A stretch of DNA of 64,000 nt, taken from positions 1,922,001 to 1,986,000 of the forward strand of contig CAJGZL010000001.1 of assembly GCA_904846145.1 (NCBI GenBank), written 5' to 3'. A program made the position numbers and the translations under genes. How positions within the stretch are numbered: the stretch's first letter is position 1; every line of letters starts with the position of its first letter. Shown here piece by piece: positions 30,390 to 39,910 of this stretch. The notes beneath the pieces are model-generated. The model was not told where the DNA came from, made no database searches, and saw only the letters and a program-made list of their open reading frames with translations. The stretch comes from Psychrobacter immobilis. GTDB lineage: Bacteria > Pseudomonadota > Gammaproteobacteria > Pseudomonadales > Moraxellaceae.

Positions 30390-31202
30390 ATGCACGCAGT
30401 CGCCTCTTATGAATATCGGACTCTACAAGTCGCTGTAAGCGCAAACATCTTGACGGTTACCCTAAATCGTCCGCACAAAAAAAACGCTATGAGCTTTGAA
30501 GTCGTCAAAGAGCTTATCGCGGTAGCTGGACATATCAGCAAAGATAAAACCTTACGCGCCGTTATCCTCAATGGCGTTGGAGGCACTTTTTGTGCAGGAA
30601 TAGATTTGGGTGATTTGAATAATCCATCGAACCAAGCTTACGCGTTATGGGAGCTTATAAAACCTTGGCAAAGCTCGTTTCAGCGCGTGTGCCTAGTCTG
30701 GCGTGAGCTACCCATTCCTGTCATTGCCGTACTAGAAGGGCATTGTATTGGCGCAGGGATGCAGCTGGCGCTGGCTTGTGATATCCGTATCAGTCATCCT
30801 GATTGTCAGCTGTCTATTATGGAGGCTAAGTGGGGACTGGTGCCCGATATGGGGTTGACTCAATCGGCATTGGGCGTCGTACCTGCCGATGTATTAAAAG
30901 AATTGGCAATGACGGCACGTATGCTTGATGGGGAGCAAGCTTGTGCGTTAGGATTAGTCAGCCATTGTCATGATACGCCACTGATTCAAGCGCAAGCCTT
31001 AGCGCAAGAATTAGTGCAGCGCTCACCTGATGCGGTATTAGCTAGTAAACGTATCGTCAACGCTATGTACCAGCAGTCAGCACTGACGCTCTATAGAGAG
31101 AAGGTCTGGCAGATGAAGCTGATGCTAGGGCGCAATCGCAAGCTGGCGCTTAAAAAAGCCAAAATCGCTACAACTGAATTTACTAAGCGTCAATTTCGCT
31201 AA
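30390..31202 (+). CDS. crotonase/enoyl-CoA hydratase family protein
   Basis: The 270-residue protein has the crotonase fold. The oxyanion-hole segments are GGTFCAGIDLGDL (about 66-78) and EGHCIGAGMQLALACDIRI (about 111-129), and the acidic segment is SIMEAKWGLVPDMG (about 137-150), where catalytic acids normally lie. CoA thioester substrates are expected, either hydration or double-bond isomerisation; the C-terminal region has no diagnostic signature. It stands alone between the kinase gene and an efflux gene, so the pathway cannot be inferred. Confidence 0.87.
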   Translation: MHAVASYEYRTLQVAVSANILTVTLNRPHKKNAMSFEVVKELIAVAGHISKDKTLRAVILNGVGGTFCAGIDLGDLNNPSNQAYALWELIKPWQSSFQRVCLVWRELPIPVIAVLEGHCIGAGMQLALACDIRISHPDCQLSIMEAKWGLVPDMGLTQSALGVVPADVLKELAMTARMLDGEQACALGLVSHCHDTPLIQAQALAQELVQRSPDAVLASKRIVNAMYQQSALTLYREKVWQMKLMLGRNRKLALKKAKIATTEFTKRQFR

Positions 31203-31345
31203 TTGAAAATGCTGTCACAAGCTCTTAAAACAGATTCTTAAAATAGGTTTTAGAACTTATCATTGTTGAGTCATTGTTTCTTTAATATCTCAAGCCTATT
31301 GAAATAACGATAGACAGTACGATATAACAGAGTCTAGTTGTTTAT

Positions 31346-31368
31346 GCGCAAAACTTACTGGTTTGCGC
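31346..31368. promoter_or_regulatory. 7-bp inverted repeat upstream of the efflux gene
   Basis: GCGCAAA and TTTGCGC are separated by 9 nt, ending 33 bp before the transporter start. The position suits an operator overlapping the promoter or 5' leader; no regulator gene is adjacent. Confidence 0.35.
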
Positions 31369-31401
31369 CCAAATAATATTCTCATATTAAACGGTTCTGT
31401 T

Positions 31402-32661
31402 ATGTCTGCTCCAAAATCCAATCTATCTTCTCAAACGGCTACACCAACCAGAGTACGCTCAGCGGAGCTGCCTGTTGCTTGGATTATGATGCTCGGGCTG
31501 ATTGTCGCCGTCGGGCCATTATCCATTGATATGTATCTGCCTGCACTTCCTGCAATGGCGGATAGCTTTGGGGTTTCAACCGCTTTTATGGCGAACTCAG
31601 TGCCTGCCTACTTTATCGGCCTTGTATTTGGTCAGCTGTTTTATGGCCCGTTTAGTGATCGGGTAGGTCGCGTTAAGCCGTTATATTTTGGCATGACTTT
31701 ATATATCATCGCCTCGATAGTATGCGCCACTACCAATAACGAATATGTGCTATTTGCAGGGCGTACATTGCAAGCATTAGGAGCTTGTGTTGGTGCGGTC
31801 GTGACTCGAGCAGCGATTCGCGATCGTCTAACCGCTCGGCAAACCGCTAAAGCCTTTTCTATTATGATTTTGGTAATGGGTTTAGCGCCGATACTTGCGC
31901 CCTCGCTTGGCGCGCTGTTTTTACGTTTCTTTGATTGGCATTCTATCTTTTGGTTCTTAGCCGCTTTTGGCGCCCTTAATCTATTACTGACTAAGTTTTT
32001 TTTCTTTGAAACCTTAACAGAAGAAAATCGCAATATTCGCCCTGCCAAAGACGTATTGAGCCAATACTGGGATCTACTCAAAGACCCAACCTTTAACTAT
32101 CCTGCGATCGGTGGCGGTTTATTGATGGGCGCGATGTTCGTTTATATTAGCGCTGCCTCCGAGCTGATTATGGATACCTATGGTATATCGGCGACCCATT
32201 TTGGCTGGATATTTGGTCTAAATGCGGCGGGCTTTGTGGGTTTGACTCAACTTAATCAATGGCTGACCAACCGTTTTCGCATTCTTAGTATTTTGCGTTT
32301 TGGTGCAATGATGCAGGTTATCTCTGCTGGGGCACTTTTTACCATTGGGCTTATCTTTGGGGTAGATGCTTGGCTACCCGTAGTATTAGCCTGTATTTTC
32401 TTCTGTATTGCAGGTCTTGGCCTTACTCAGCCGAATGCATCGGCTATTGCACTAGCTTTTCAAAAGCGTCGAGCGGGTATGGCAAGCGCCTTGCAAGGCT
32501 CACTGATGTTCTCAGTAGGTATATTTGGTGGGCTGTTGTTGAATATATTCCCAGTGAATCCCGTACTCAAGATTGGCACTGCGATGTTTGTCTTAATGAG
32601 CCTTGGCTGCTATCTGATCTGGCAGATTGATCGTAACTTAAATTTGGATGATGCTGAATAA
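31402..32661 (+). CDS. Bcr/CflA family multidrug efflux MFS transporter
   Basis: This inner-membrane protein of 419 residues has twelve hydrophobic segments. The Bcr/CflA pattern is clear: LSIDMYLPALPAMADSFGV near the N-terminus and the major-facilitator motif A, FYGPFSDRVGRVKPL, between helices 2 and 3. Relatives export bicyclomycin, sulfonamides or chloramphenicol using the proton gradient; the substrate here is unknown. I place the start at the ATG at 31402. An in-frame TTG lies 13 codons earlier, but those codons overlap an inverted repeat and encode no family sequence. Confidence 0.9.
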   Translation: MSAPKSNLSSQTATPTRVRSAELPVAWIMMLGLIVAVGPLSIDMYLPALPAMADSFGVSTAFMANSVPAYFIGLVFGQLFYGPFSDRVGRVKPLYFGMTLYIIASIVCATTNNEYVLFAGRTLQALGACVGAVVTRAAIRDRLTARQTAKAFSIMILVMGLAPILAPSLGALFLRFFDWHSIFWFLAAFGALNLLLTKFFFFETLTEENRNIRPAKDVLSQYWDLLKDPTFNYPAIGGGLLMGAMFVYISAASELIMDTYGISATHFGWIFGLNAAGFVGLTQLNQWLTNRFRILSILRFGAMMQVISAGALFTIGLIFGVDAWLPVVLACIFFCIAGLGLTQPNASAIALAFQKRRAGMASALQGSLMFSVGIFGGLLLNIFPVNPVLKIGTAMFVLMSLGCYLIWQIDRNLNLDDAE

Positions 32662-33023
32662 CTCAAATGATAATGAGTAAAATTAGCGCAAAAATGAATA
32701 CTAAGCACAAAAGCTCAGCATCGAATAGTGGCTTACAAGCATGGTAATAAGGCTAGTAGTGCAAGCATGTTTTATGATAAAATACAGCGCAGCTAATTTT
32801 TAGCGCTATTACTTTGAGTTATTAGCATAAATAATGACTCGTTTTTATAAACCAACCAATGACACACACATCATGGCAAAAAATTGCTGGGTGTTTGGCG
32901 ACTTGATTAATTTGCAGCGGTACAGTCTGGCATAATTTATGCTCACACTGTCAGCAAATGCGTGTTGCTAGATAGGCAGTTTTTGTGATGTGGAGGCATA
33001 ACCCAACCACTAGGATATTTATC
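32662..33023 (+). promoter_or_regulatory. intergenic region and leader of rpsB
   Basis: This 362-bp non-coding stretch precedes rpsB. An extended -10 element, TGGCATAAT near 32930, could start a transcript with a leader of about 80 nt containing several short inverted repeats. In other gammaproteobacteria an rpsB leader RNA mediates autorepression by S2; I cannot fold this one confidently enough to claim it. A 24-codon frame near 32668 has no support. Confidence 0.4.
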
Positions 33024-33857
33024 ATGGCTACAGAAAACCCAACCAAAATGCCAATGCGCGACTTATTACAAGCTGGCGCTCACTTTGGTCACCAAACTCG
33101 CTTTTGGAACCCAAAAATGGGTCCTTACATCTTTGGTGCGCGTAACAAAATTCACATCATTAACTTAGAGCACACTGTAAAAGCTTTTAACGAAGCGCTC
33201 AACTATGTAAACGGCTTAGCCGCTAAGAAAAACAAAGTATTATTTGTTGGTACTAAGCGCGCGGCAAGTGGCGTCATTCGTGAGCAAGCAGCTCGTGCTG
33301 GCATGCCATATGTTGACCATCGCTGGTTAGGTGGTATGTTGACTAACTGGAAAACACTGCGCCAGTCGATCACTCGTCTAAAAGAGCTTGAAAAACAAGC
33401 AGAAGACGGCACCTTTGCTAAGCTTACCAAACGTGAAGCGCTAGAGCGTACTCGCGATATGGAAAAACTTGAACGCTCATTAGGCGGCATCAAGGATATG
33501 GGCGGTTTACCAGACGCAATCTTTGTTGTTGACGTTGATCACGAAGCTATCGCTATTAAAGAAGCCAAAAACCTTGGTATTCCAGTTATCGGTATCGTTG
33601 ATACTAACTCAAACCCTGATAACGTTGATTATGTTATCCCAGCAAACGATGATGCTATCCGCGCAGTGACTTTATACGTAACGGCTATGGCTGATGCTAT
33701 CATTGCAGGTAAAGAGTACGCACAGACTCAAGCTGGTAATAAAGCAGATCAAGCAGCTGAGCAAGAAGCACCTGCTACTGAAGAAGCACCAGCTCAAGTT
33801 GACACCTCAGCGGTAGAAACGCCAGTTGTAGCAGCACCAGAAGCAAAAGCTGAATAA
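33024..33857 (+). CDS. rpsB: 30S ribosomal protein S2
   Basis: S2 binds late to the head-body junction of the 30S subunit and recruits S1. The product starts [20 protein letters not shown] and continues [19 protein letters not shown], a strongly conserved block. The RBS-2-like segment [25 protein letters not shown] is near residue 200. An upstream in-frame ATG (32985) is rejected because S2 begins at the ATG at 33024, preceded by AGGA. The C-terminal 35 residues form an Ala/Pro/Glu-rich acidic tail, making it 277 residues against 241 in E. coli. Confidence 0.97.
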   Translation: MATENPTKMPMRDLLQAGAHFGHQTRFWNPKMGPYIFGARNKIHIINLEHTVKAFNEALNYVNGLAAKKNKVLFVGTKRAASGVIREQAARAGMPYVDHRWLGGMLTNWKTLRQSITRLKELEKQAEDGTFAKLTKREALERTRDMEKLERSLGGIKDMGGLPDAIFVVDVDHEAIAIKEAKNLGIPVIGIVDTNSNPDNVDYVIPANDDAIRAVTLYVTAMADAIIAGKEYAQTQAGNKADQAAEQEAPATEEAPAQVDTSAVETPVVAAPEAKAE

Positions 33858-33928
33858 TATTTAGCGCCATAAAGGGATGCTTTGATAATTATTCACTGTC
33901 ATCCCTATATTATTAATGATAAGTATAA

Positions 33929-33960
33929 AAGGCATGATGTAGTTTTACTCGTCATGCCTT
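33929..33960 (+). terminator. hairpin between rpsB and tsf (possible attenuator)
   Basis: AAGGCATGA pairs with TCATGCCTT over a 14-nt loop in the 162-bp gap between rpsB and tsf. It is followed only by GTTG, not a T run, so partial termination or mRNA processing is more likely than full termination. Confidence 0.5.
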
Positions 33961-34019
33961 GTTGCTGCTAAGCTTAAAAGAATTTGTAGTACCTCACACC
34001 AACTAATAAGGTATCTCTT

Positions 34020-34904
34020 ATGACAGAAGTAAAAGTATCCGCCAAAATGGTAAAAGAATTGCGTGACCGTACTGGTCTTGGCATGATGGAATGTAAAAAA
34101 GCTTTAGAAGAGTCAAATGGCGATGTCGAAACGGCCATTGATAATCTACGTAAATCAGGTCAAGCGAAAGCCGCTAAAAAAGCAGGTAATATCGCAGCTG
34201 ATGGCGCTATCATTATCGCTCAAGGCGACAAAAAAGCATTCTTAGTAGAAATTAACTGCCAAACTGACTTTGTAGCCAAAGACGATAGCTTTACCGCTTT
34301 TGCTGAAAAAGTAGCTAACATAGCGCTAGAGAATAACACTACTGATGTCGCGGCTATCTCTGCATTGCCTTACGGCGATGGTCAAAGCGTTGAAGAAGCT
34401 CGTGTATCTTTGGTACAAAAAATCGGTGAAAATATTCAGATCCGCCGTGTTGAAACTCTAGAAGGTGACAACATTGCTGCATACCGTCATGGTTTACGTA
34501 TCGGTGTAGTCGTATCTTTTGAAGGCGGCAGTGCAGATACTGGCAAAAACCTTGCCATGCATATCGCAGCGTTCAATCCAGTAGCTGTTGATGACGAAGA
34601 TGTCGCCGCTGACGTATTAGCGCGTGAAAAAGACATCATCGAAGCGAAAGCAAAAGAGTCTGGCAAGCCTGATAATATCGTTGAAAAAATGATCGAAGGT
34701 GGCTTGCGCAAATACCTAGACGAAGTGACTTTATTACGTCAGCCATACGTTATGGACAATGACAAAAAAGTCGGCGACGTACTAAAAGCTGAAGGCGTAA
34801 AAGTGCTTGGCTTTAAACGTTTAGAAGTTGGCGAAGGCATTGAGAAAAAGCAAGAAGATTTTGCTGCTGAAGTTGCTGCAACGCAAGCGTTAGCTAATAA
34901 GTAA
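34020..34904 (+). CDS. tsf: translation elongation factor Ts
   Basis: EF-Ts releases GDP from EF-Tu. The 294-residue product has the UBA-like N-terminus ([21 protein letters not shown], residues 10-30 in pieces). The core segments are [16 protein letters not shown] (with the TDFV that contacts EF-Tu, near residue 80) and a dimerisation region ending in [20 protein letters not shown]. Length and motifs agree with the E. coli protein (283 residues). It is co-transcribed with rpsB, the near-universal arrangement, and ends at a strong terminator. Confidence 0.98.
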   Translation: MTEVKVSAKMVKELRDRTGLGMMECKKALEESNGDVETAIDNLRKSGQAKAAKKAGNIAADGAIIIAQGDKKAFLVEINCQTDFVAKDDSFTAFAEKVANIALENNTTDVAAISALPYGDGQSVEEARVSLVQKIGENIQIRRVETLEGDNIAAYRHGLRIGVVVSFEGGSADTGKNLAMHIAAFNPVAVDDEDVAADVLAREKDIIEAKAKESGKPDNIVEKMIEGGLRKYLDEVTLLRQPYVMDNDKKVGDVLKAEGVKVLGFKRLEVGEGIEKKQEDFAAEVAATQALANK

Positions 34905-34934
34905 GTTCGAATTTTGCATTAATTTTAGTCAATG

Positions 34935-34967
34935 AAAAGCCCGTTAGTTAACTAACGGGCTTTTTTT
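34935..34967 (+). terminator. intrinsic terminator of rpsB-tsf
   Basis: AAAAGCCCGTTAG pairs with CTAACGGGCTTTT across a 4-nt loop, followed by further T residues. Confidence 0.93.
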
Positions 34968-34999
34968 GTCTGTAAGATTTATTTCAAGTTAAAAGCGTT

Positions 35000-35815
35000 C
35001 TAGCGTAGCGCGTCGTAAGCTGAATTGATATAGCTGGCACTATTGCTATTATTACTAGTACCATAACTGATGTTTTGCATGCTGGCATTGTTGAAGCTGT
35101 TATTTGAGCTGGTATTGCTCGCGAATAGTCCAGAATCATTTTTATAGAGACTGTGGTAACGACTCATGACACTTTTGACGTAGTTGCGGGTTTCTTTAAA
35201 GGGAGGGATACCGTTGTATTTATCAACGTTACCTTCACCCGCATTGTAACCTGCAATAGCAAACTCAACATTATTATTAAAGCGTTTCATAAGCCAGGCG
35301 ATGTATTTTGCAGAGCCTTCGATGTTTTCTGCTGGATTCCAAGCATTACTGACTTTAAATCGTCTAGCCGTAGCTGGCATAAGCTGCATTAATCCTTGGG
35401 CGCCAACGGGCGAACGGGCATTGGGATTGAACGCGGATTCAGTGTGCATCATCGCTTTCATAAGGGCAGGATCAACACCGTGACGTGCTGCTGAGGCAGT
35501 AATATAGCTATCATAGGCGTTGCGAGTACCACTCTTACTAGCAGCGCTACTACCATAGTTATTGCTGCCATAGTTGCTGTTGCTATTAGTATCGTAGTCG
35601 TTGCTGCTTTTATAATAAGTCGTTTTAACTTTTTTATTAAACTGCTCAAAGCTGCCGCTCGGCTTACTAACGTTGGTGAGCAGCGCTTGTCCCGTTTTGC
35701 TTTTATAGATATACATCTCGCCTGCATGAGCGCTAGCACTCAAAGCAACTATTGCTATGCTGGCAGTTAATATTGATAACAAAGAGCGGCTAAATGAACG
35801 CTTAATTTTTGTCAT
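35000..35815 (-). CDS. lytic transglycosylase (SLT domain)
   Basis: This is a secreted murein hydrolase of 271 residues. A Sec signal (about 1-31, ending ASAHA) is followed by a short beta region (GEMYIYKSKTGQALLTN). A Ser/Asn/Tyr-rich linker (about 70-95) comes next, then the SLT catalytic domain (about 100-225) with the catalytic Glu in MMHTESAFNPNARS. GAQGLMQLMPATA and AIAGYNAGEGNV are also present. It cleaves the MurNAc-GlcNAc bond to give 1,6-anhydro ends. The C-terminus is Ser/Asn-rich. It lies downstream of lrgA-lrgB on the same strand, 156 bp away. Confidence 0.92.
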   Translation of the reverse strand: MTKIKRSFSRSLLSILTASIAIVALSASAHAGEMYIYKSKTGQALLTNVSKPSGSFEQFNKKVKTTYYKSSNDYDTNSNSNYGSNNYGSSAASKSGTRNAYDSYITASAARHGVDPALMKAMMHTESAFNPNARSPVGAQGLMQLMPATARRFKVSNAWNPAENIEGSAKYIAWLMKRFNNNVEFAIAGYNAGEGNVDKYNGIPPFKETRNYVKSVMSRYHSLYKNDSGLFASNTSSNNSFNNASMQNISYGTSNNSNSASYINSAYDALR

Positions 35816-35971
35816 AAAAAGTCACTTTTAATAAAATTATAAATATTGAACGTACGTGGACAATAGTTACTATAACATAAATTTACTTTTAGCTACATTC
35901 GATTACAGACTTATCCTTATGATTTATAACCATTTGTCATAAACCATAATCAACTATTTAATAACTGCTGG

Positions 35972-36658
35972 TTATGAAATAGTGAGCGCACTGATAAACA
36001 GGGGTACCCAAACAGCAGTCACTAAACCATTTACTGCTAGGCCAAAAGCAGCATAGCGTCCTGCGGTATGACTGATCTGCCAAGCTTCTACTGTACCAAA
36101 AGCGTGTGCTGCCAGTCCTAAAGCTAGGCCTTTAGCGCGATCATCTTCGATACCGCGAAATAAGAAGCGCGCCATAGTGGCACCCATAATACCTGAAACC
36201 ACAATGATTAAGTTCACCATAATTGGTGGCGCTTTGATTAAGTCGGCAACGCTCAAGCCGATTGGCGTAGTCACTGAGCGGGTGGCAAAAGCAAGTAGCG
36301 TATCATGGCTAAGAGAGAATAGATAAGCTAAGCCCATAGGCAGTAGGGCACCAATTACGCTGGCCATCAGTACGATAAGGGTGAGCTTTTTGACAGGCAA
36401 GCCCTTGAAGCTCATCGCGGCAAGCGGTATGGCGAGGAGTACCGTGACATAACCTAGTAGATGGTCGAACACAGGTTTTGCAACGTCATAGTAATCATTA
36501 TAATCCCAGCGCACGATATAGAGAAATATAATGACCAATCCCATGGCAGTGACGACCATCGGTATCCATGCTAGTTTTCTGGCGAGTATGCGCGAGCTAG
36601 CATGAGCTATCAAAGTCAATAAAATAGCGGCAACCGTTGCTACAACAATATTATCCAT
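35972..36658 (-). CDS. lrgB: LrgB family membrane protein
   Basis: The 228-residue protein has about six hydrophobic segments and the LrgB signature ATRSVTTPIGLSVADLI plus LAAHAFGTVEAW near the C-terminus. LrgB/CidB proteins act with LrgA/CidA in holin-like control of murein hydrolase activity or in export of small molecules such as pyruvate; which applies here is unknown. I start it at the ATG at 36658, since it then overlaps lrgA by 8 bp, giving translational coupling. The upstream extension in the same frame lies entirely inside lrgA. Confidence 0.88.
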   Translation of the reverse strand: MDNIVVATVAAILLTLIAHASSRILARKLAWIPMVVTAMGLVIIFLYIVRWDYNDYYDVAKPVFDHLLGYVTVLLAIPLAAMSFKGLPVKKLTLIVLMASVIGALLPMGLAYLFSLSHDTLLAFATRSVTTPIGLSVADLIKAPPIMVNLIIVVSGIMGATMARFLFRGIEDDRAKGLALGLAAHAFGTVEAWQISHTAGRYAAFGLAVNGLVTAVWVPLFISALTIS

Positions 36659-37058
36659 GCTTATTGCTGCCTTTTTCTGCATTATTGAGCCAGCGATTGG
36701 CAAGTATGGCAAGTCCCCATAAGGGAATCAAAGTACTTATTGCCATCGTTAGCATGACGCCCCACAGCTCATCACCAAGCCCAAATAATAAAATGCCAGC
36801 CCCTGCTGATACAGGCAAGAAGGCAAAGCCACTATCGACTAATAGCACGTTGCTGGCACGGGTCAGCCATTTAGGTAAGCCTTTTGTCATTCTCCAAATC
36901 ACTAATATCAAGAACATCGCCACCATAGCCACGACATTAGCCGCCTGCTCAATACCGAACGAGCGACAGATGATAACGGCCGATTCGCGCACAGCAACGA
37001 CCATGATCAATGTCACTAATATCGCTAACCATGGAGGTAGCTTAAAGGAGGAAGGCAT
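36651..37058 (-). CDS. lrgA: LrgA/CidA family holin-like protein
   Basis: This 135-residue membrane protein has about four hydrophobic segments and a pattern consistent with the LrgA/CidA family (GIEQAANVVAMVAMFLILVIW, then FLPVSAGAGILLFG, in which the FxPxxAGA element is characteristic). The start is the ATG at 37058 with AAGGAT upstream; a TTG seven codons earlier is weaker. Its last codons overlap lrgB. Pairing with lrgB and a downstream lytic transglycosylase suggests a role in peptidoglycan turnover; this is inference. Confidence 0.85.
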   Translation of the reverse strand: MPSSFKLPPWLAILVTLIMVVAVRESAVIICRSFGIEQAANVVAMVAMFLILVIWRMTKGLPKWLTRASNVLLVDSGFAFLPVSAGAGILLFGLGDELWGVMLTMAISTLIPLWGLAILANRWLNNAEKGSNKHG

Positions 37059-37396
37059 AATAAATCCTTGCGATAACAAGAGTTATATAGTCGGAGCACT
37101 TTTAAACCGCTACAGTGTTGCCCACCCTAAATGTACTGGTTGTACTATCTGCGGTCGGTCGTCTTGTAGCAATTTTAAAATTCCTTGACCATAGAAGGTG
37201 AGATGGCGTGCAATCAGTTGGCGTTATCCGCCAATAATAATCGACTGGTTTTGCAATTTTAACGCGGTTGATTATATACCCAAAAGGATTATTAATAAAT
37301 GCCGCTACATTTTTGCTTACTTTTTGAGCTATAAAAAATGGGTATATTGAATCAATCAATATACCCTATGCGCTATTAATATTGCTATAAGCTAAG
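37059..37396. other. intergenic region between hflX and lrgA
   Basis: This 338-bp stretch between the end of hflX and the start of lrgA (both minus) holds the hflX terminator at its left end and presumably the lrgA promoter. Short frames on both strands show no family features. Confidence 0.5.
37333..37366 (-). terminator. intrinsic terminator of hflX
   Basis: On the minus strand GGGTATATTGA pairs perfectly with TCAATATACCC over a 5-nt loop, followed by CATTTTTT. Confidence 0.85.
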
Positions 37397-38866
37397 CTAC
37401 TGACTTTTAAGGTCAGCATCGACATTGTTATTAGCATCGTCATTAACACTACTATTTGAGTCATAGTCACTCTCAAATATTTGCTCATAAGTCAGATCTT
37501 CACCGATATCTAGCTCGACGTCATCCTCGTTATCCTCTATCTCAAAGGGTTCGAGCACGGGCATCAGTAAAGTGGCTTGCGCAAGAGGCAATATATCTTT
37601 AGGTAATATATTAGCCTGACCTAGCAGCTGAGTTAGGCGCTCGCTTGGCAAGCGTACCGTCAAGCATTCATGACCGCTATCGTCATAGCTCTCCTCCAGA
37701 ATAACACCAAGCTCATACAGGGTGTTTTTGAAATGACCTGCATCATAAGGTAAAGTTAAGTCAAAAGTTGTCAGGGTACCTATCATCAGCTGTTGTACAG
37801 CTAGCGATAACTCTTCCATGCCTAAGTTGTTTTTGGATGAGACATAAACGCGGTTTGGCTCGTCCTCATTCGCATAGCCGATATGTGCAGACTCACCCGT
37901 TAGGTCGATCTTGTTATAAACATTGAGCACAGGTACATCATTATCAATCTCAGCCAATACCGCTTTGACTGCTTGAATTTGCTCATGCATATCTTCGCTA
38001 GAAGAGTCAATCACATGCAATAGTAAATCAGCCTCTAACGTTTCTTCTAAAGTGGCATGGAAAGATTCAACCAACTCATGTGGCAGATGGCGTACAAAAC
38101 CGACGGTATCGACCAATACGACGCGACCAACTCCTTGCCAATCTAAGCGGCGTAGCGTGGGATCAAGCGTGGCAAACAGCTTATCAGCGGCATAAATATT
38201 CTCATCGACCAAACGATTGAACAGCGTTGACTTGCCCGCATTGGTATAACCCACCAGTGAAATAGTAGGGACATCAGATTTTTGTCGACGCGCACGCCCT
38301 TGTGCCCGAGTTTGACGGACCTTATCGAGCTTGGTTTTGAGCTGAGTCACTCGCGTTTGCAATAGACGACGATCGGTCTCAAGCTGAGTTTCACCTGGTC
38401 CACGTAGACCGATACCGCCTTTTTGACGCTCCAAATGCGTCCAACCTCGTACTAAGCGCGTCGATAGATGATTCAGCTGCGCCAGCTCAACTTGTAGCTT
38501 ACCTTCGTAAGTACGCGCGCGCTGGGCAAAGATATCGAGAATTAAGCCAGTACGATCGAGCACTCGGCACTTAGCGATCGCCTCAAGGTTACGCTCTTGT
38601 GAGGGCGAAAGACTATGATTGAATATGACGATGTCAGCATCGTGCTGGCTAACCAATTCCGCAATTTCTTGCGCCTTACCTGAACCCACAAAGTATTTGG
38701 CGTCGGGACGTTGGCGTGTACCCGTTACTAGCTCTACGCGCTGTGCACCAGCGGAGTCTACGAGCAGCTCAAACTCACCCAAGTCATCAGGATCTTGAAT
38801 TTGACGGATGTCTAAATGAACTAAAATGGCACGCTCGCCACCTTCATATCTTCCAAAATATTCCAA
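37397..38866 (-). CDS. hflX: ribosome-splitting GTPase HflX
   Basis: HflX binds and splits stalled 70S ribosomes. The 489-residue product has the HflX N-terminal domain (GERAILVHLDI, VGSGKAQEIAELV, FNHSLSPSQERNLE). A helical linker with GPGETQLETDRRLL follows, then the G domain: GYTNAGKSTLFNRL, a DTVGFVRHLPHELVESF switch region, and NKID. The start is TTG at 38866: an in-frame stop lies three codons upstream, an AGGTGA ribosome binding site is well placed, and MEYFGRYEGGERAIL aligns with known HflX N-termini. The acidic C-terminal 50 residues are extra. hfq, its usual upstream neighbour, is not here. Confidence 0.95.
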   Translation of the reverse strand: MEYFGRYEGGERAILVHLDIRQIQDPDDLGEFELLVDSAGAQRVELVTGTRQRPDAKYFVGSGKAQEIAELVSQHDADIVIFNHSLSPSQERNLEAIAKCRVLDRTGLILDIFAQRARTYEGKLQVELAQLNHLSTRLVRGWTHLERQKGGIGLRGPGETQLETDRRLLQTRVTQLKTKLDKVRQTRAQGRARRQKSDVPTISLVGYTNAGKSTLFNRLVDENIYAADKLFATLDPTLRRLDWQGVGRVVLVDTVGFVRHLPHELVESFHATLEETLEADLLLHVIDSSSEDMHEQIQAVKAVLAEIDNDVPVLNVYNKIDLTGESAHIGYANEDEPNRVYVSSKNNLGMEELSLAVQQLMIGTLTTFDLTLPYDAGHFKNTLYELGVILEESYDDSGHECLTVRLPSERLTQLLGQANILPKDILPLAQATLLMPVLEPFEIEDNEDDVELDIGEDLTYEQIFESDYDSNSSVNDDANNNVDADLKSQ

Positions 38867-39220
38867 AAAATATCACCTATATGATTAATTTAAAATGAGT
38901 CGCTATTATTATTGTAAATTTTTATAATAAAAAGATTCACGACAACTAGCGTTTTGATATCCTACTATATAGGGTCTTATCAATTGATATTAAAGGTTAT
39001 AAGGTTAATTATCTGTCATTTTGTTGCAGCTATTCTAACCCTAGACCGCTGATAAAAACTGTTAAACAGCGGTGCGTATTTGAGTGAACAAATCATCACT
39101 GACTTATAAAAGTTTGTTATACTAATTTCGGTTTTCGCAGTGCTTTAGATCAGTAGCATCTAAATTGCTGCTATCGAATGATCTATATAGAATAAAATCA
39201 TCTAATAATGAGAGGCACAG
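38867..39220. other. divergent intergenic region hflX/acyltransferase
   Basis: This 354-bp AT-rich region separates two divergent genes and should contain both promoters. No well-spaced hexamer pair, RNA gene or credible ORF was found. Confidence 0.45.
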
Positions 39221-39910
39221 ATGGGTCAATCTAAGTCAAAGTTTTCGCTCAGAAAACAGTTGGGTCGTGGCAAGCAAATAGCGGGCATGACGACGACGAT
39301 CGCTGGTGGTTTGCGCACAGCACAGCGTATTGGTGCCTTTCGAGAGCCACCACGCGAGACTCTGCCACGTTATATTCAAGTATTCTGTCGTAAGATGGCA
39401 AGCTCTTTTGGTGTCAAGATCGTCCAAGTTGAGCCAGTACCACAGCATCATGGATTGTGGGTATCCAACCACGTGTCTTGGATGGATATTCCCGTAGTTG
39501 GTAGCGTGAGTCCAGCGTTCTTTTTATCCAAAGCTGAGATTGGCGAATGGCCCGTATTCGGCAAACTTGCACAAGCGGCGGGTACGGTCTTTATTGAGCG
39601 TGGTTCTGGTGATGTTGGCTCAGTCGCCACACAAATGGCTAGCTTTTTGAGCAAAGGCTATTCGGTTATTTTTTTCCCGGAGGCGACCACCACCGATGGT
39701 ACTAAGGTCAAACGTATCCATGGCACACTTTTGCAGGCGGCCATAGATTCTGATGTACCTGTACAGCCTATAGTGATCGCTTATGTTGATAAAGACGGGG
39801 CGCTGAGCAAAGAGCTACCGTACTATGGCAAGCTGACGATGAAAGATAGCATAAAAAAGTGCTTGATAGCCGGCAGGTTACTGCATACGTGCTGCCGCTT
39901 GAGCCTCTAG
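39221..39910 (+). CDS. 1-acyl-sn-glycerol-3-phosphate acyltransferase, frameshifted near the C-terminus
   Basis: PlsC-type enzymes acylate lysophosphatidic acid at the inner membrane. Visible motifs are NHVSWMD (HX4D, about residues 84-90), KAEIGEWPVFGKLAQAAGTVFIERG, and FFPEATTTDG (block III). The open frame gives 229 residues ending in a non-family tail after MKDSIKK. At 39863-39868 there is a run of six A. With seven A the frame would continue VLDSRQVTAYVLPLEPL and on to a stop at 40035, a natural ending of about 271 residues. The gene thus carries a one-base deletion, a sequencing error or a slippery site. All catalytic motifs precede the shift. Confidence 0.85.
   Translation: MGQSKSKFSLRKQLGRGKQIAGMTTTIAGGLRTAQRIGAFREPPRETLPRYIQVFCRKMASSFGVKIVQVEPVPQHHGLWVSNHVSWMDIPVVGSVSPAFFLSKAEIGEWPVFGKLAQAAGTVFIERGSGDVGSVATQMASFLSKGYSVIFFPEATTTDGTKVKRIHGTLLQAAIDSDVPVQPIVIAYVDKDGALSKELPYYGKLTMKDSIKKCLIAGRLLHTCCRLSL

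Noticed and set aside
32668..32745. 24-codon frame starting MSKISAKMNTKHK upstream of rpsB
   Set aside because: Short, no ribosome binding site and no known leader peptide; likely chance.
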